Shown piece after piece: positions 7,413 to 15,123 of a stretch of DNA of 19,694 bases. A program made the position numbers and the translations under genes. The stretch is from an uncultured Collinsella sp. Lineage in GTDB: Bacteria; Actinomycetota; Coriobacteriia; Coriobacteriales; Coriobacteriaceae. Each line of letters starts with the position of its first letter. Positions within the stretch are counted from its first letter, which is position 1. The notes under the pieces are model-generated. The model was not told the DNA's origin. It saw only the letters and a program-made list of their open reading frames with translations, and searched no databases. The stretch lies in assembly GCA_900548075.1 (NCBI GenBank), contig URJD01000016.1, positions 1-19,694 on the forward strand, written 5' to 3'.

Positions 7413-8546
7413 TTAGATGCGGTTCATCTGAGCGGCGACCTTGTTGTACCAGTCCTGCCACGTGGGCGGGCAGTACTTTTTGGCCGCTGCCGGGGTAAGG
7501 GTGGAGCCGTAGTTGGCACCCAGATAGGCAACATGAGCGGAGATGCCCTCGCTCCAGCTGCCAAAGCTGCGCCAACCGCCGCCACGGGCACTCCAGCCCC
7601 AGGCGTTGTAGGAATTGGCGCAATAAGCGCCCTTGGTGCTCTCGATGCAGGCGATGGCGGGGGACCAACGGGGGTCGACACCGGTATTCCAAGCCGCGAC
7701 GGCAAAGTTGTAGCCCTGGCCTGCCATGGGGGAGCCGGCAAGATAATTGTCGATGCGGCTCGTCCACTCATTAATGAACGAATCGTAATCGGAGTTACCG
7801 GTATTGGCATTGTTCACCGTGGTGTCGATGGTGGTGTGGGTGTTGGTGGCCTGGCTGCTGGAATTGCTGCCGCTTACGCCTTCGCCCGAGAGCTTCTCGG
7901 CGGCAGCGGCCTTATCGGCCTCAAGCTTGGCGAGCTCGGCGGCATTTTCCTGCTCGGCTTTTGCCTGCGCCTCGCTGCGGAGCTGCTGGGCCTGCGCCAG
8001 CGCATCCTCGGCGTTTTTCTGTTCTGCCTCAAGCTGGGACTTGGCCTGCTGGAGCTCGGCCTTGTTCTGCTCGAGTTCGGTTTGCATGTTGTTGAGCTCT
8101 TCGATCTCATCGACGCTCGAGCTCGTGATCTGGTTGGTGTATTTGCAGGTGGTGATGAACTCACCCAGGCTCTGCGCGTTGACCAGGAAGCTCACGATGG
8201 GATTGGTGCCCTTCTGATACTTGTACAGATCGCGCATGGCGGAGCTTGCCTTGGCCTGCTGCTCGGGAAGCTTAGCCTCGATTTCCTCGATGCTTGCCTC
8301 ATTGGAGTCAATCTGCTTTTGCAGGTCATCGAGTTTTGTGCGGGCGTCGTTGTAGGCGCTCGTGGCGGCTTCGATCTTCTGCTGGGCTGCGGAAAGCTGG
8401 TCCTGCGTTGCCTGCGAGGCGGCATACGCCGCAACGGGGGAGAGCATCGGCGTGGCCGTCAGCGCAACGGCGAGCGCGGCACTCGTGATGATACGAGCCG
8501 GCTTCGACGCAATGAGCGCTGCGGTGCGATGATTCGAATGCTGCAT
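7413..8546 (-). CDS. Secreted coiled-coil protein with C-terminal lysozyme-like (transglycosylase-type) domain
   Basis: A 377-residue exported protein. A signal peptide (1 to about 42, ending AYAAS) is followed by a long Glu/Gln/Ala-rich coiled coil (about 45-215) like the regulatory helices of PcsB- and RipA-type wall hydrolases. A Ser/Thr/Asn linker (about 220-252) leads to a C-terminal domain (about 255-377) with AVAAWNTGVDPRWSPAIACIES and YNAWGWSARGGGW. This fits the lysozyme-like/transglycosylase fold, with E302 in IACIES the probable catalytic acid. The likely job is controlled peptidoglycan cleavage at division or separation. The ATG at 8546 was chosen over an in-frame TTG at 8561 because AGAGGG sits five bases before it. 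Its upstream region contains a cluster of palindromes. The fold assignment is good; the exact bond cleaved is not known. Confidence 0.85.
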   Translation of the reverse strand: MQHSNHRTAALIASKPARIITSAALAVALTATPMLSPVAAYAASQATQDQLSAAQQKIEAATSAYNDARTKLDDLQKQIDSNEASIEEIEAKLPEQQAKASSAMRDLYKYQKGTNPIVSFLVNAQSLGEFITTCKYTNQITSSSVDEIEELNNMQTELEQNKAELQQAKSQLEAEQKNAEDALAQAQQLRSEAQAKAEQENAAELAKLEADKAAAAEKLSGEGVSGSNSSSQATNTHTTIDTTVNNANTGNSDYDSFINEWTSRIDNYLAGSPMAGQGYNFAVAAWNTGVDPRWSPAIACIESTKGAYCANSYNAWGWSARGGGWRSFGSWSEGISAHVAYLGANYGSTLTPAAAKKYCPPTWQDWYNKVAAQMNRI

Positions 8547-8602
8547 CCAGTCCCTCTGCAATCAATCGTAGGTTATGGTTCGAACGGTATTCTACTACTG
8601 CT

Positions 8603-8680
8603 TTCGACCTCAACTTGAACCTTAAAGGTTCCAAAGGGTCAAGTTGAACTTGAGGCTTTGGCTTTGACCTGCAGTTATGA
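8603..8680. repeat. Cluster of overlapping palindromes upstream of the wall hydrolase
   Basis: Within about 75 bases lie CAACTTGA and TCAAGTTG as inverted arms, the palindrome AACCTTAAAGGTT between them, the 15-base palindrome TCAAGTTGAACTTGA, and GGTCAA/TTGACC farther right. It is AT-rich compared with its surroundings and non-coding. It is probably regulatory, for instance an operator array of the hydrolase gene. No confident -10 and -35 pair was found. Confidence 0.55.
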
Positions 8681-8746
8681 TGAATTGTTGAGAAACCATA
8701 GAGTTCAACTTTAACGTTACGGGGGCCTGTTTGAGAGGAGTTTAGG

Positions 8747-8781
8747 GCTGTAAAAGCTATCTCAACGTGGGGTTTTACAGC
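8747..8781. repeat. Inverted repeat at the 3' end of the MOSC gene
   Basis: GCTGTAAAA (8747-8755) and TTTTACAGC (8773-8781) are perfect 9-bp arms around 17 bases. The right arm touches the stop codon of the MOSC gene. As minus-strand RNA it makes a hairpin but lacks a U tract, so it is a weak terminator candidate or an RNA 3'-end stabiliser. Confidence 0.4.
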
Positions 8782-9413
8782 TACAGCGCGCCCTCCTGAC
8801 GAGCCTGCTCAATCTCTTCGAGGGCTTCGGCAGGGGTGAACGAACAGGTGCCGTCGCCGAGTTTGACTACCTGGATATCGTCGCCGATATGGACCTCTCC
8901 GCCCTTTAGTACCACGCCAAAAATGCCCTCGTGCGGAAAGATGCAGTCGCCGGCGAGATAGTAGATGGCGCAACGGGTGTGGCAGACCTTGCCGATTTGG
9001 CTGATTTCGACGAGCACCTCGCTGCCAAGCTTGAGCTGCGTGCCCAAAGGGAGCGAGAGTAGATTGATGCCCTGGGTGGTGAAGTTTTCTCCAAAGTCAC
9101 CCTCGCACACATCGAGTCCGCGAGCCTGCGCCGTCTGGATGGACTCTGCGGCCAAAAAGGAAACCTGACGATGCCAATGTCCGGCGTGCGCATCGGTGGC
9201 GAGACCAAATTGCTCTATAACGGTGTCGTGTCCATCGGCGACGGGCGACTTGCGCGTGCCCTTGTGTGCCGACGTGTTGATTGAGACGATGTGGGCGGGT
9301 CCGTTGTAGGCGGCGTCTGCCGTGCGCAGGGGAGCGGTCGCTTTCGCGCGTTCTGCCAGCTCGCGCCTCGCGGCATTGAGGATGGGATTATCGGTCGGAT
9401 GGTCTTGGGGCAC
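8781..9413 (-). CDS. MOSC-domain protein
   Basis: A 210-residue cytoplasmic protein of the MOSC family, the domain shared by molybdenum cofactor sulfurases and stand-alone proteins such as YiiM. The core is visible: EGDFGENF (104-111), INLLSLPLGTQLKLG, ISQIGKVCHTRC with the conserved Cys pair C144 and C148, then GIFGVVLKGGEVHIGDDI. The family is thought to carry sulfur or metal-sulfur groups, or to handle N-hydroxylated compounds. The substrate here is unknown and no molybdenum cofactor genes are nearby. The first 40 residues are a low-similarity extension. The start is a GTG at 9413 with AAAGG eight bases upstream. It is divergent from the D-Asp ligase gene across 222 bases. Confidence 0.88.
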   Translation of the reverse strand: MPQDHPTDNPILNAARRELAERAKATAPLRTADAAYNGPAHIVSINTSAHKGTRKSPVADGHDTVIEQFGLATDAHAGHWHRQVSFLAAESIQTAQARGLDVCEGDFGENFTTQGINLLSLPLGTQLKLGSEVLVEISQIGKVCHTRCAIYYLAGDCIFPHEGIFGVVLKGGEVHIGDDIQVVKLGDGTCSFTPAEALEEIEQARQEGAL

Positions 9414-9457
9414 GTGTGCGCCTTTCGCTCGAGGATGTCAATACGCTGAATCCTACA

Positions 9458-9483
9458 ACAATGGTAGGTTCATTGCCCATTGT
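9458..9483. repeat. Inverted repeat in the MOSC / D-Asp ligase divergent region
   Basis: ACAATGG (9458-9464) and CCATTGT (9477-9483) form a 7-bp inverted repeat. GCCCATTGT at 9475-9483 recurs exactly at 9600-9608, where it forms the left side of a small hairpin (GCCCA/TGGGC, 9600-9614) in the ligase leader. These may be operator sites, but the evidence is only the repetition. Confidence 0.3.
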
Positions 9484-9549
9484 CATACAACGGTGAGCGC
9501 CGTCTTCGTGCTGGACGATTACATCGATTGCCATAGATACGGTGGAGCT

Positions 9550-9579
9550 TTGGGCGCCGGCGGCTTGGCACGCTAGAAT
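9550..9579 (+). promoter_or_regulatory. Candidate promoter of the D-Asp ligase gene
   Basis: TTGGGC (9550-9555) and TAGAAT (9574-9579) are separated by 18 bases, giving a start near 9586 and a leader of about 50 bases. Confidence 0.45.
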
Positions 9580-9635
9580 AAATCAGTTGCGCAAAGACCG
9601 CCCATTGTGTGGGCAGTTCATGATAGGAAGTTTCC

Positions 9636-10892
9636 ATGGCATTGCAATTTACAGAGCGCGAGTTCATTCCCGTGCTGCTCGGTGGCGACATCAACGCCTA
9701 TTCGGTGGCGCGCGCCTTCTACGAGGAGTACCAGGTCAAGAGTCTGGTCTTTGGCAAGTATCAGACGGGTCCCGCGTACCGCAGCCAGATTATCGACTAC
9801 ACGCCCAACGTGGATATCGACACCATGCCCGTGATGCTCAAAACCGTCAACGGCATTGCCCAAGCGCATGCCGACAAGACGATTGTCCTTGTGGGCTGTG
9901 GCGACAACTATGTTGCCCTCGTGGCTCAGGCCAAGGATGCTCATGAGCTGGCGGATAACATCGTCGCTCCCTACGCGCCCTACAGCATGCTCGAGCAGTG
10001 CCAGAAGAAGGAGATCTTCTACGAGCTGTGCGAGAAGCATGGCGTGCCTTATCCGCATACCTTTACCTTCACCATGGCGATGCTGAACGCCCAAGGCGAG
10101 GCACCTGCCGAGGTGCTCGACCAGATTGATTTTCCCTACCCGATGATTCTGAAGCCTTCTGACGGCATCATGTGGTGGCAGCACGAGTTCGAGGGCCAGA
10201 AGAAGGCCTATGAGATTGCCGACCGCGCCGAGCTGGAACAGGTCATTCGCGATTCGTATGCCAGCGGCTACACCGACGACCTGATCTTGCAGGATCGCGT
10301 GCCCGGCAATGACGAGTACATGCGCGTGCTCACCAGTTATTCCGACCGCAACGGCAAGGTGCGCATGATGTGCCTGGGTCACGTGCTGCTCGAGGAGCAT
10401 CAGCCTCACGGTGTCGGCAACCACGCCTGTATCATCACCGAGCCCAATGACGAGCTCATGGGCGGCGTGCGCAAGTTGCTCGAGGACCTTCACTTTGTGG
10501 GCTATTCCAACTTTGACGTTAAGTACGACGAGCGCGACGGCTCGTTTAAGTTCTTCGATTTCAACACGCGCCAAGGTCGCAGCAACTACTACGTCACTAA
10601 CAGCGGCTTTAACGTTGCCAAGTATGTGGTGGACGAGTATGTGTTCAACCGCCCGTTTGAGCCGGAGTTTGTGACGGCGCAGGACGAGGCGCTGTGGATG
10701 GTCGTCCCCATGGGCGTCGTCGACAAGTACGTCAAGGATCCCGAGCTGCGCGCTAAGGTGCATCGCCTGGACAAGGAAGGCAAGGGCGCCGACCCTTCGT
10801 TTATGAAGGGCGACTTTGTCTTTAACCGCTGGCTGCGCATGTGGCACACCAAGCTGCGCCACTTTAAGCTGTTCAAGACGTATTACAAGTAG
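9636..10892 (+). CDS. ATP-grasp carboxylate-amine ligase, probably D-aspartate ligase for the peptidoglycan bridge
   Basis: A 418-residue ATP-grasp enzyme with an N-terminal PreATP-like domain (VLLGGDINAYSVARAF near 13-28), ATP-binding elements ILKPSDGIMWW and ILQDRVPGNDEYMRV, and the metal-binding end FFDFNTRQGRSNYYV, where Asp and Asn replace the more common Glu and Asn. This resembles the Aslfm class of D-aspartate ligases of Enterococcus and lactic acid bacteria, which attach D-Asp to the Lys or Orn side chain of UDP-MurNAc-pentapeptide. The aspartate racemase that follows strengthens this, since it would make the D-Asp. The start has AGGAAG five bases upstream. Other ATP-grasp amino acid ligases cannot be excluded from sequence alone, but the pairing makes the D-Asp role the best reading. 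Confidence 0.82.
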   Translation: MALQFTEREFIPVLLGGDINAYSVARAFYEEYQVKSLVFGKYQTGPAYRSQIIDYTPNVDIDTMPVMLKTVNGIAQAHADKTIVLVGCGDNYVALVAQAKDAHELADNIVAPYAPYSMLEQCQKKEIFYELCEKHGVPYPHTFTFTMAMLNAQGEAPAEVLDQIDFPYPMILKPSDGIMWWQHEFEGQKKAYEIADRAELEQVIRDSYASGYTDDLILQDRVPGNDEYMRVLTSYSDRNGKVRMMCLGHVLLEEHQPHGVGNHACIITEPNDELMGGVRKLLEDLHFVGYSNFDVKYDERDGSFKFFDFNTRQGRSNYYVTNSGFNVAKYVVDEYVFNRPFEPEFVTAQDEALWMVVPMGVVDKYVKDPELRAKVHRLDKEGKGADPSFMKGDFVFNRWLRMWHTKLRHFKLFKTYYK

Positions 10893-10901
10893 ATGAGTGC
10901 G

Positions 10902-10931
10902 GCGCCCGTCCGGTTTACATCGGGCGGGCGC
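10902..10931 (+). promoter_or_regulatory. Strong GC hairpin between ligase and racemase genes
   Basis: GCGCCCGTCCG (10902-10912) and CGGGCGGGCGC (10921-10931) form an 11-bp stem with one G-U pair and an 8-base loop. No U tract follows, so it is not a standard terminator. It may protect the upstream mRNA or reduce read-through into the racemase gene. Confidence 0.6.
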
Positions 10932-10940
10932 GGGTATGAT
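10914..10940 (+). promoter_or_regulatory. Weak candidate promoter of the aspartate racemase
   Basis: TTTACA (10914-10919) lies in the loop of the GC hairpin and TATGAT (10935-10940) follows after 15 bases, a short spacer. A 12-base palindrome GCGCAATTGCGC (10943-10954) sits directly downstream and could be an operator. Confidence 0.3.
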
Positions 10941-10976
10941 ACGCGCAATTGCGCAAGCGTCACCAAGGAGGCGGCG

Positions 10977-11723
10977 ATGGAAAAGCTGGGAGTTATCGGC
11001 GGCATGGGCGCCGAGGCCACGTCGTATTACTACGACCAGGTGGTGCGTCATACGGCTGCTGCCTGCGATCAGGAACATATCGACATGGTGGTGCTCTCCA
11101 AGTCGACCATGCCCGACCGCACGCTTGCCATTAAGACCGGCGAGCATGCCAAGCTGCTGGCGACCATGAAAGAGTGTGCCCAGGCACTCGAGTCGCTGGG
11201 CTGTGCGCACATTGCCATTCCCTGCAACACGTCGCACTACTTCTACGACCAGATCCAGTCGTTTACGAAGGTGCCGATTATCCATATGCCGCGTGAGTCG
11301 GTGCGCTATGCTCTGGCCGGTGCGGTGATGGGGGAGTGCGAGTTCGACCCCAACCTGAGTATGCCGGCCGAGCCAGTGCACAAGATTGGCATTATGGGCA
11401 CCGACGGAACCGTGGGCGCGGGCGTCTACGGCTGCGAATGCGAGGCTGCGGGTGTTGAGGTTGTCTATCCCAGCGAGAAACGTCAGAACGATGTGATGTC
11501 GCTTATCTACGATGATGTGAAAGCCGGACGTGAGCCCGATATGGATAAGTTCGACCGCGTGATGTGGGAGTTCGCCCGTAGCGGCTGCGACCGCGTCATT
11601 CTGGCCTGCACCGAGCTCTCGGTGCTACAGAAGTACCGAGAGATGCCCGAGATCACCCTCGACGCCATGGATGTCCTGGTGCGCGAATCCATCATCCGCA
11701 GCGGCGTCCCCTACCGCCTCTAG
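10977..11723 (+). CDS. Aspartate/glutamate racemase family protein
   Basis: A 248-residue PLP-independent racemase of the Asp/Glu racemase family. It opens with MEKLGVIGGMG, and the two catalytic cysteines are in place: C83 in IPCNTSH and C211 in LACTEL. These take and give the alpha proton from opposite faces. Length and motifs fit aspartate racemase (RacD/YgeA type) better than MurI glutamate racemase. The start at 10977 follows a strong AAGGAGG site; the longer open frame upstream is not conserved. It follows the D-Asp-ligase-like gene by 84 bases with a stable hairpin between them, and should supply D-aspartate for that enzyme. It ends before a strong bidirectional terminator. Confidence 0.92.
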   Translation: MEKLGVIGGMGAEATSYYYDQVVRHTAAACDQEHIDMVVLSKSTMPDRTLAIKTGEHAKLLATMKECAQALESLGCAHIAIPCNTSHYFYDQIQSFTKVPIIHMPRESVRYALAGAVMGECEFDPNLSMPAEPVHKIGIMGTDGTVGAGVYGCECEAAGVEVVYPSEKRQNDVMSLIYDDVKAGREPDMDKFDRVMWEFARSGCDRVILACTELSVLQKYREMPEITLDAMDVLVRESIIRSGVPYRL

Positions 11724-11782
11724 CTTCCGACCCGTCAAAAAGGGACAGGTTAATTATGGTAGGTTTTATCTGGTGAAACAGT

Positions 11783-11819
11783 AAAGGCCTCGGCTCGTTT
11801 GGTGCGAGCCGAGGCCTTT
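11783..11819. terminator. Bidirectional terminator between racemase and ecfT
   Basis: A perfect 15-bp stem (11783-11797 with 11805-11819) encloses the 7-base loop TTTGGTG. Each arm ends in AAA or TTT, so it can end transcripts from both sides. Confidence 0.92.
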
Positions 11820-11848
11820 TGCGTTGGGCGGTTGCTGTCGGTGGTGAA

Positions 11849-12628
11849 CTAGAACAGGAAGCCGATGGCGATGAGGGCGATGCTGACGATGAGCACGGCG
11901 ATGTCCAGGCCCTTGATGGGGTAGCGCTTGTACGAGCTGGCGCGTGTACGCAGATAGAAGCCGCGCTGTTCTGCCGCCAAGGCTGTGGCATCGGTCTTGC
12001 CCACGCTCGAGATGAGCAGTGGCACGCACAGTGGCAGCATGAGCTTAAGCTTCTTGATGGGGTTCTTGGTGTCGTACTCGACGCCGCGTGCGGTCTGCGC
12101 TTCCATGATGGCGTTCATCTCCTGACCAAACACCGGCACAAAGCGTAGCGCCGTGGTAAAGGTGAAGGCATAGCGATACGGCACGTGCAGCACCTCGACA
12201 CAGGCGTTGGCAAGGTCGTTGAGCTTGGTCACCATGAGCATGAGGATGAGTGGTAACGCCACGCCCAGCAGGCGCAGGCAGGCCTTCGATCCCGTGATGA
12301 GGCCCGTGTCGGTGATAAAGCCCCACACCACGTTGCCATCGCGCATAAAGGCTAGCTGGAGCACCAGCATGATAAGCGCGAGCGGAATCAGCAACTTGAG
12401 CAACGAGAACAGACGGTCGACGACGCCGGCATAGGCACCCAGCGCAAGGGTGAGTGCCAAAAAGCCCAGCAGCGCCACGTAGGTGTCGGACAAGAAGATG
12501 CCGACGATGATGGCGGCGGCGAGGCCCAGTTTGACGACGGGGTTCAAACGATGCAGTAGCGTATCGCCCGGCATGTAGTCGATGACGTTAACCACGGTGG
12601 ACCATCTCCTTGGTAATTCGAACGACAT
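11849..12628 (-). CDS. ecfT: ECF transporter transmembrane coupling protein EcfT
   Basis: A 259-residue integral membrane protein, the T subunit that couples the ATPases to the S components. It begins with the typical YMPGDTLLHRLNPVVKL stretch, has several hydrophobic segments (about 33-92 and 105-165), and ends with the cytoplasmic coupling region: ARG at 180-182 (EAQTARGVE), QRG at 221-223 (AAEQRGFY) where ARG is usual, and a final membrane helix. The reading starts at ATG 12628, with GAGG upstream, giving a 41-base overlap with the ATPase gene. A GTG at 12595 with AAGGAG upstream is a good alternative and would leave only an 8-base overlap. Either way it is translationally coupled, the last gene of the ECF operon. 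Confidence 0.93.
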   Translation of the reverse strand: MSFELPRRWSTVVNVIDYMPGDTLLHRLNPVVKLGLAAAIIVGIFLSDTYVALLGFLALTLALGAYAGVVDRLFSLLKLLIPLALIMLVLQLAFMRDGNVVWGFITDTGLITGSKACLRLLGVALPLILMLMVTKLNDLANACVEVLHVPYRYAFTFTTALRFVPVFGQEMNAIMEAQTARGVEYDTKNPIKKLKLMLPLCVPLLISSVGKTDATALAAEQRGFYLRTRASSYKRYPIKGLDIAVLIVSIALIAIGFLF

Positions 12629-14339
12629 CGGTGACCTCGCTCACCTGCGCAAAAGCGGGCGAGACGGAAGGTGCCAGACGGCGCGAGAGTTCAATAACCT
12701 GGGGAGGCTCCACGTAGGCACGCCGCATCAGATCGATGTTCGAGAATAGCTCGTGCGTGCGGCCGCGGTCGAGGATGCGACCGTCGGCCATTACTACGAT
12801 ACGCTCGGCAAAGTCGGAAACGACTTCCATGTCGTGACAGACCATAATCACGGCGCAGCCGCGCTCGGCCATGGTGCGCACCGTTTCCATGACGGTCATG
12901 CACTCGCGGTAATCAAGGCCGCTCGTGGGCTCGTCGAGCACGACGATCTTGGGCTCAACAACTACGACGGAGGCAAGCGCCACCATTTGTCGCTGGCCGC
13001 GCGAAAGCGAGAAAGGTGCCTCATCGGCAGACAGGCCAAAGCGGTCGATAACGAGTCGAGCGCGACGCAGAGCCTCGGCACGGTCGATGCCGGCAAGCTC
13101 CAGGCCAAAAGCGACCTCGTCGAGTACGGTATCCTTGCAGATCTGGCGGTCGGGGTTTTGGAAGAGGGTTGCGACTTCGCGGGCGATGCGGCTCGTGGGA
13201 ACGGCTGCGGTGTCCAGCCCCGTAACGCGCACGCTGCCCGAGGCGGGCTTAAGCAGGCCTGTGAGCAGCTTGGTGAGCGTGGTCTTGCCGGCACCGTTCT
13301 GGCCGACGATGCCCACGAGCTCGCCGGGATAGAGGGTCAGGTTGAGGTCGTGTACGGCGGCGCCGCCATTGGGATAGGCAAACTCAACGTGATCGAAGGT
13401 GAGCACGGGCTCGGCGTCCTTGGCGTGCGGGCGCAACGACGGTGCATGCGGGGAGCCGGCGGGCGCCTGGGCTTCGCTGGCCGCGTGTGCGGGGTCGACG
13501 ATGCCCGAAATCAGGCGCTCGGCTTCATCGACATCCAAGCAAGGGGTACCGCTTACCAGGCCATCGGCCTCGAGGCTATTGAAGATACGCGTGACGCGAG
13601 GGCAGTCGACGCCGATGGCACGGAGCTCGTCGGTATGCCCGAAAACCTCGTGTGGCTCGCCCTGCAGCGCGATTTCGCCATGGTTGAGCACGAGCACGCG
13701 GTTGCAGTACTCCGAGAGCAGGGCGACCTTTTGCTCAACGACGACGATGGTAATTCCAAGTGCGCGGTTTGCCTCACGCAGCGTCTCGAAGACCAACGTG
13801 GAGCTGGCGGGGTCGAGTGCCGCGGTGGGCTCGTCGAGAACCAAGACGCGCGGACGCATGGCGAGGATGGCGGCGATGGCTACCTTTTGCTTCTGTCCGC
13901 CCGAGAGGGTGGCGATCTCGCGGTCGCGCAGGTCGCTGATGCCGACGGTCTCGAGCGTTTCGCTCACGCGCTGCTCGATCTGGTCGTGGGGGACGCCAAA
14001 GTTCTCCAGACCAAAGAGCATCTCGTCCTCGACAACCGAGGCGACCATCTGCGTGTCGATATCCTGCAGCACGCTGCCGACGATTTGCGACACGTCGGTC
14101 AACGAGACCTCGCAGGTGTCGTGGCCGTCAACCATGACGGACCCAAAGAACGTGCCGGTGTAGTGGTGGGGCACGGCACCTGACAGGCAGGCGGCAAGCG
14201 TGGACTTGCCGGCGCCCGAGGGCCCGATGATGCCGATGAAATCTCCCTTGTTCACACTGAGCGAGATGTGGCTGAGCGCCTGCTCGGTCTGCGTGCCATA
14301 GGAGAACGAGACATCGTCGACGTTGATGATCGTTTCCAT
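12588..14339 (-). CDS. ecfA: Fused double ATPase of an ECF transporter (EcfA1-EcfA2 in one chain)
   Basis: A 583-residue protein with two ABC ATPase domains joined by a linker (about 285-310, Ala/Pro/His rich). Domain 1: Walker A GPSGAGKST (39-47), signature LSGGQ (145-149), Walker B VLVLDE (165-170). Domain 2: Walker A GQNGAGKTT (346-354), Q-loop Q394, signature LSRGQ (445-449), Walker B IVVLDE (465-470), switch H502. The domain 1 switch position reads VVEQK, with Gln (Q203) for the usual His, and domain 2 has Arg in its signature. Both changes fall in the same composite ATP site, so one site looks degenerate and the other consensus. A tail of about 65 residues follows domain 2. The start has AAAGG six bases upstream. 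It powers uptake with EcfT and the two S components just upstream. Confidence 0.95.
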   Translation of the reverse strand: METIINVDDVSFSYGTQTEQALSHISLSVNKGDFIGIIGPSGAGKSTLAACLSGAVPHHYTGTFFGSVMVDGHDTCEVSLTDVSQIVGSVLQDIDTQMVASVVEDEMLFGLENFGVPHDQIEQRVSETLETVGISDLRDREIATLSGGQKQKVAIAAILAMRPRVLVLDEPTAALDPASSTLVFETLREANRALGITIVVVEQKVALLSEYCNRVLVLNHGEIALQGEPHEVFGHTDELRAIGVDCPRVTRIFNSLEADGLVSGTPCLDVDEAERLISGIVDPAHAASEAQAPAGSPHAPSLRPHAKDAEPVLTFDHVEFAYPNGGAAVHDLNLTLYPGELVGIVGQNGAGKTTLTKLLTGLLKPASGSVRVTGLDTAAVPTSRIAREVATLFQNPDRQICKDTVLDEVAFGLELAGIDRAEALRRARLVIDRFGLSADEAPFSLSRGQRQMVALASVVVVEPKIVVLDEPTSGLDYRECMTVMETVRTMAERGCAVIMVCHDMEVVSDFAERIVVMADGRILDRGRTHELFSNIDLMRRAYVEPPQVIELSRRLAPSVSPAFAQVSEVTDVVRITKEMVHRG

Positions 14340-14357
14340 GGATACCTTTCATAGTCA

Positions 14358-14401
14358 TTGGGGACGTTCTTTAATGACTAGTCGTTTAAGAACGTCCCCA
14401 A
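14358..14401. repeat. 44-base near-perfect palindrome
   Basis: Arms 14358-14371 and 14388-14401 are exact 14-base reverse complements (outer part TTGGGGACGTTCTT). The middle is also largely self-complementary around GACTAGTC. A degenerate half copy follows at 14415-14432 (15 of 18 bases match 14361-14378). This looks like a dispersed REP-like intergenic element between the second S gene and ecfA. Confidence 0.7.
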
Positions 14402-14429
14402 GAGCTAGTTGTCTGGGACAGTCTTTGAT

Positions 14430-14457
14430 GACGGGGCCGTGGAGTTGCGGCCCCGTC
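14430..14457. terminator. Hairpin after the second S-component gene
   Basis: GACGGGGCCG and CGGCCCCGTC form a perfect 10-bp stem with an 8-base loop, just after the stop at 14470 on the minus strand. No U tract follows, so it may only attenuate or protect the mRNA, letting ecfA be expressed at a different level from the S genes. Confidence 0.5.
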
Positions 14458-14469
14458 CATCATATCAGG

Positions 14470-15021
14470 CTATTTGTTGAGCACCTTGTGGAGGGGGAAG
14501 AAGAGGGCCTGGACCACGACGGCGTTGAAGACGGCGGTGCCGAGCACGATGGGCACCTTGGCGAGCGCCGTGGGCAGCGCGGCACCCATGATGACGGTGC
14601 CCAGGACGGCGAAGAGGGCACCCGAGACCAGGGTGGTGAGCAGACCGGCGATGAAGGGATTGACCTTGCTGCCGCCGATGTTTGACTTGACGAGCGCTGC
14701 CATCGTCAGCGCGCCGGCAAGCTCGGTGACAAAGTTGAGGCCAGGGATTGACGTGGTGATCTGGATAACGGTGGCCGACAGGATGCCAAAGATGGCGGCC
14801 TGGGCAAAGCTTGCCTGCGTGAGCGCGATGGCTAGGGCATAGGCGGCAATGATGAACTGCGGCTTGATGCCCGTCGCGGCAAGAGCGTTGCCTACGGTCA
14901 TGTTGAGGATAAAGCTGGCGGCAAGCAGGACGGCGAGCAAGACCAACGAGGTGATATCGAGGATGCCTTTGTCGTAAGCGGCGTTGGCAGTAATAGTACG
15001 AGCCTGAGTGTTGGCGGCCAT
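14470..15021 (-). CDS. ECF transporter S component, TrpP-like (second copy)
   Basis: A 183-residue, almost wholly hydrophobic protein with about six membrane segments after a short polar N-terminus. It is clearly a paralogue of the S protein encoded just upstream: both share LVLLA-LLAA-FILN-TVG, P-FII, VIQITT, LTT-VSGA and TAVFNA. The family resemblance is to TrpP-type tryptophan S components, as in VIQITTSIPGLNFVTELAGAL and the C-terminal run of small hydrophobic residues. The start has a strong TAAGGAG site. It is the second coding gene after the Trp leader and sits before the ATPase gene. A substrate of tryptophan or a related indole is inferred from family and leader. The difference from its paralogue is unknown. 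Confidence 0.82.
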   Translation of the reverse strand: MAANTQARTITANAAYDKGILDITSLVLLAVLLAASFILNMTVGNALAATGIKPQFIIAAYALAIALTQASFAQAAIFGILSATVIQITTSIPGLNFVTELAGALTMAALVKSNIGGSKVNPFIAGLLTTLVSGALFAVLGTVIMGAALPTALAKVPIVLGTAVFNAVVVQALFFPLHKVLNK

Positions 15022-15123
15022 GATGTTCTCCTTAAGGTGAGATTTGAGATAAGAGTGTCCTGGACCCCCACGAAAGGGGCTAAATCGGAAAGGGGATTAA
15101 TTTTGAATAATGGAGCACGGAGA

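Noticed and set aside
9618..11381. 587-codon minus-strand frame opposite the D-Asp ligase and racemase
   Set aside because: It spans two well-identified plus-strand genes and their gap, and its product is His/Leu/Val-rich with no motifs; a codon-bias shadow.
12753..14183. 476-codon plus-strand frame opposite the fused ATPase
   Set aside because: The minus strand carries intact Walker and signature motifs. The plus frame has no ribosome site or domain.
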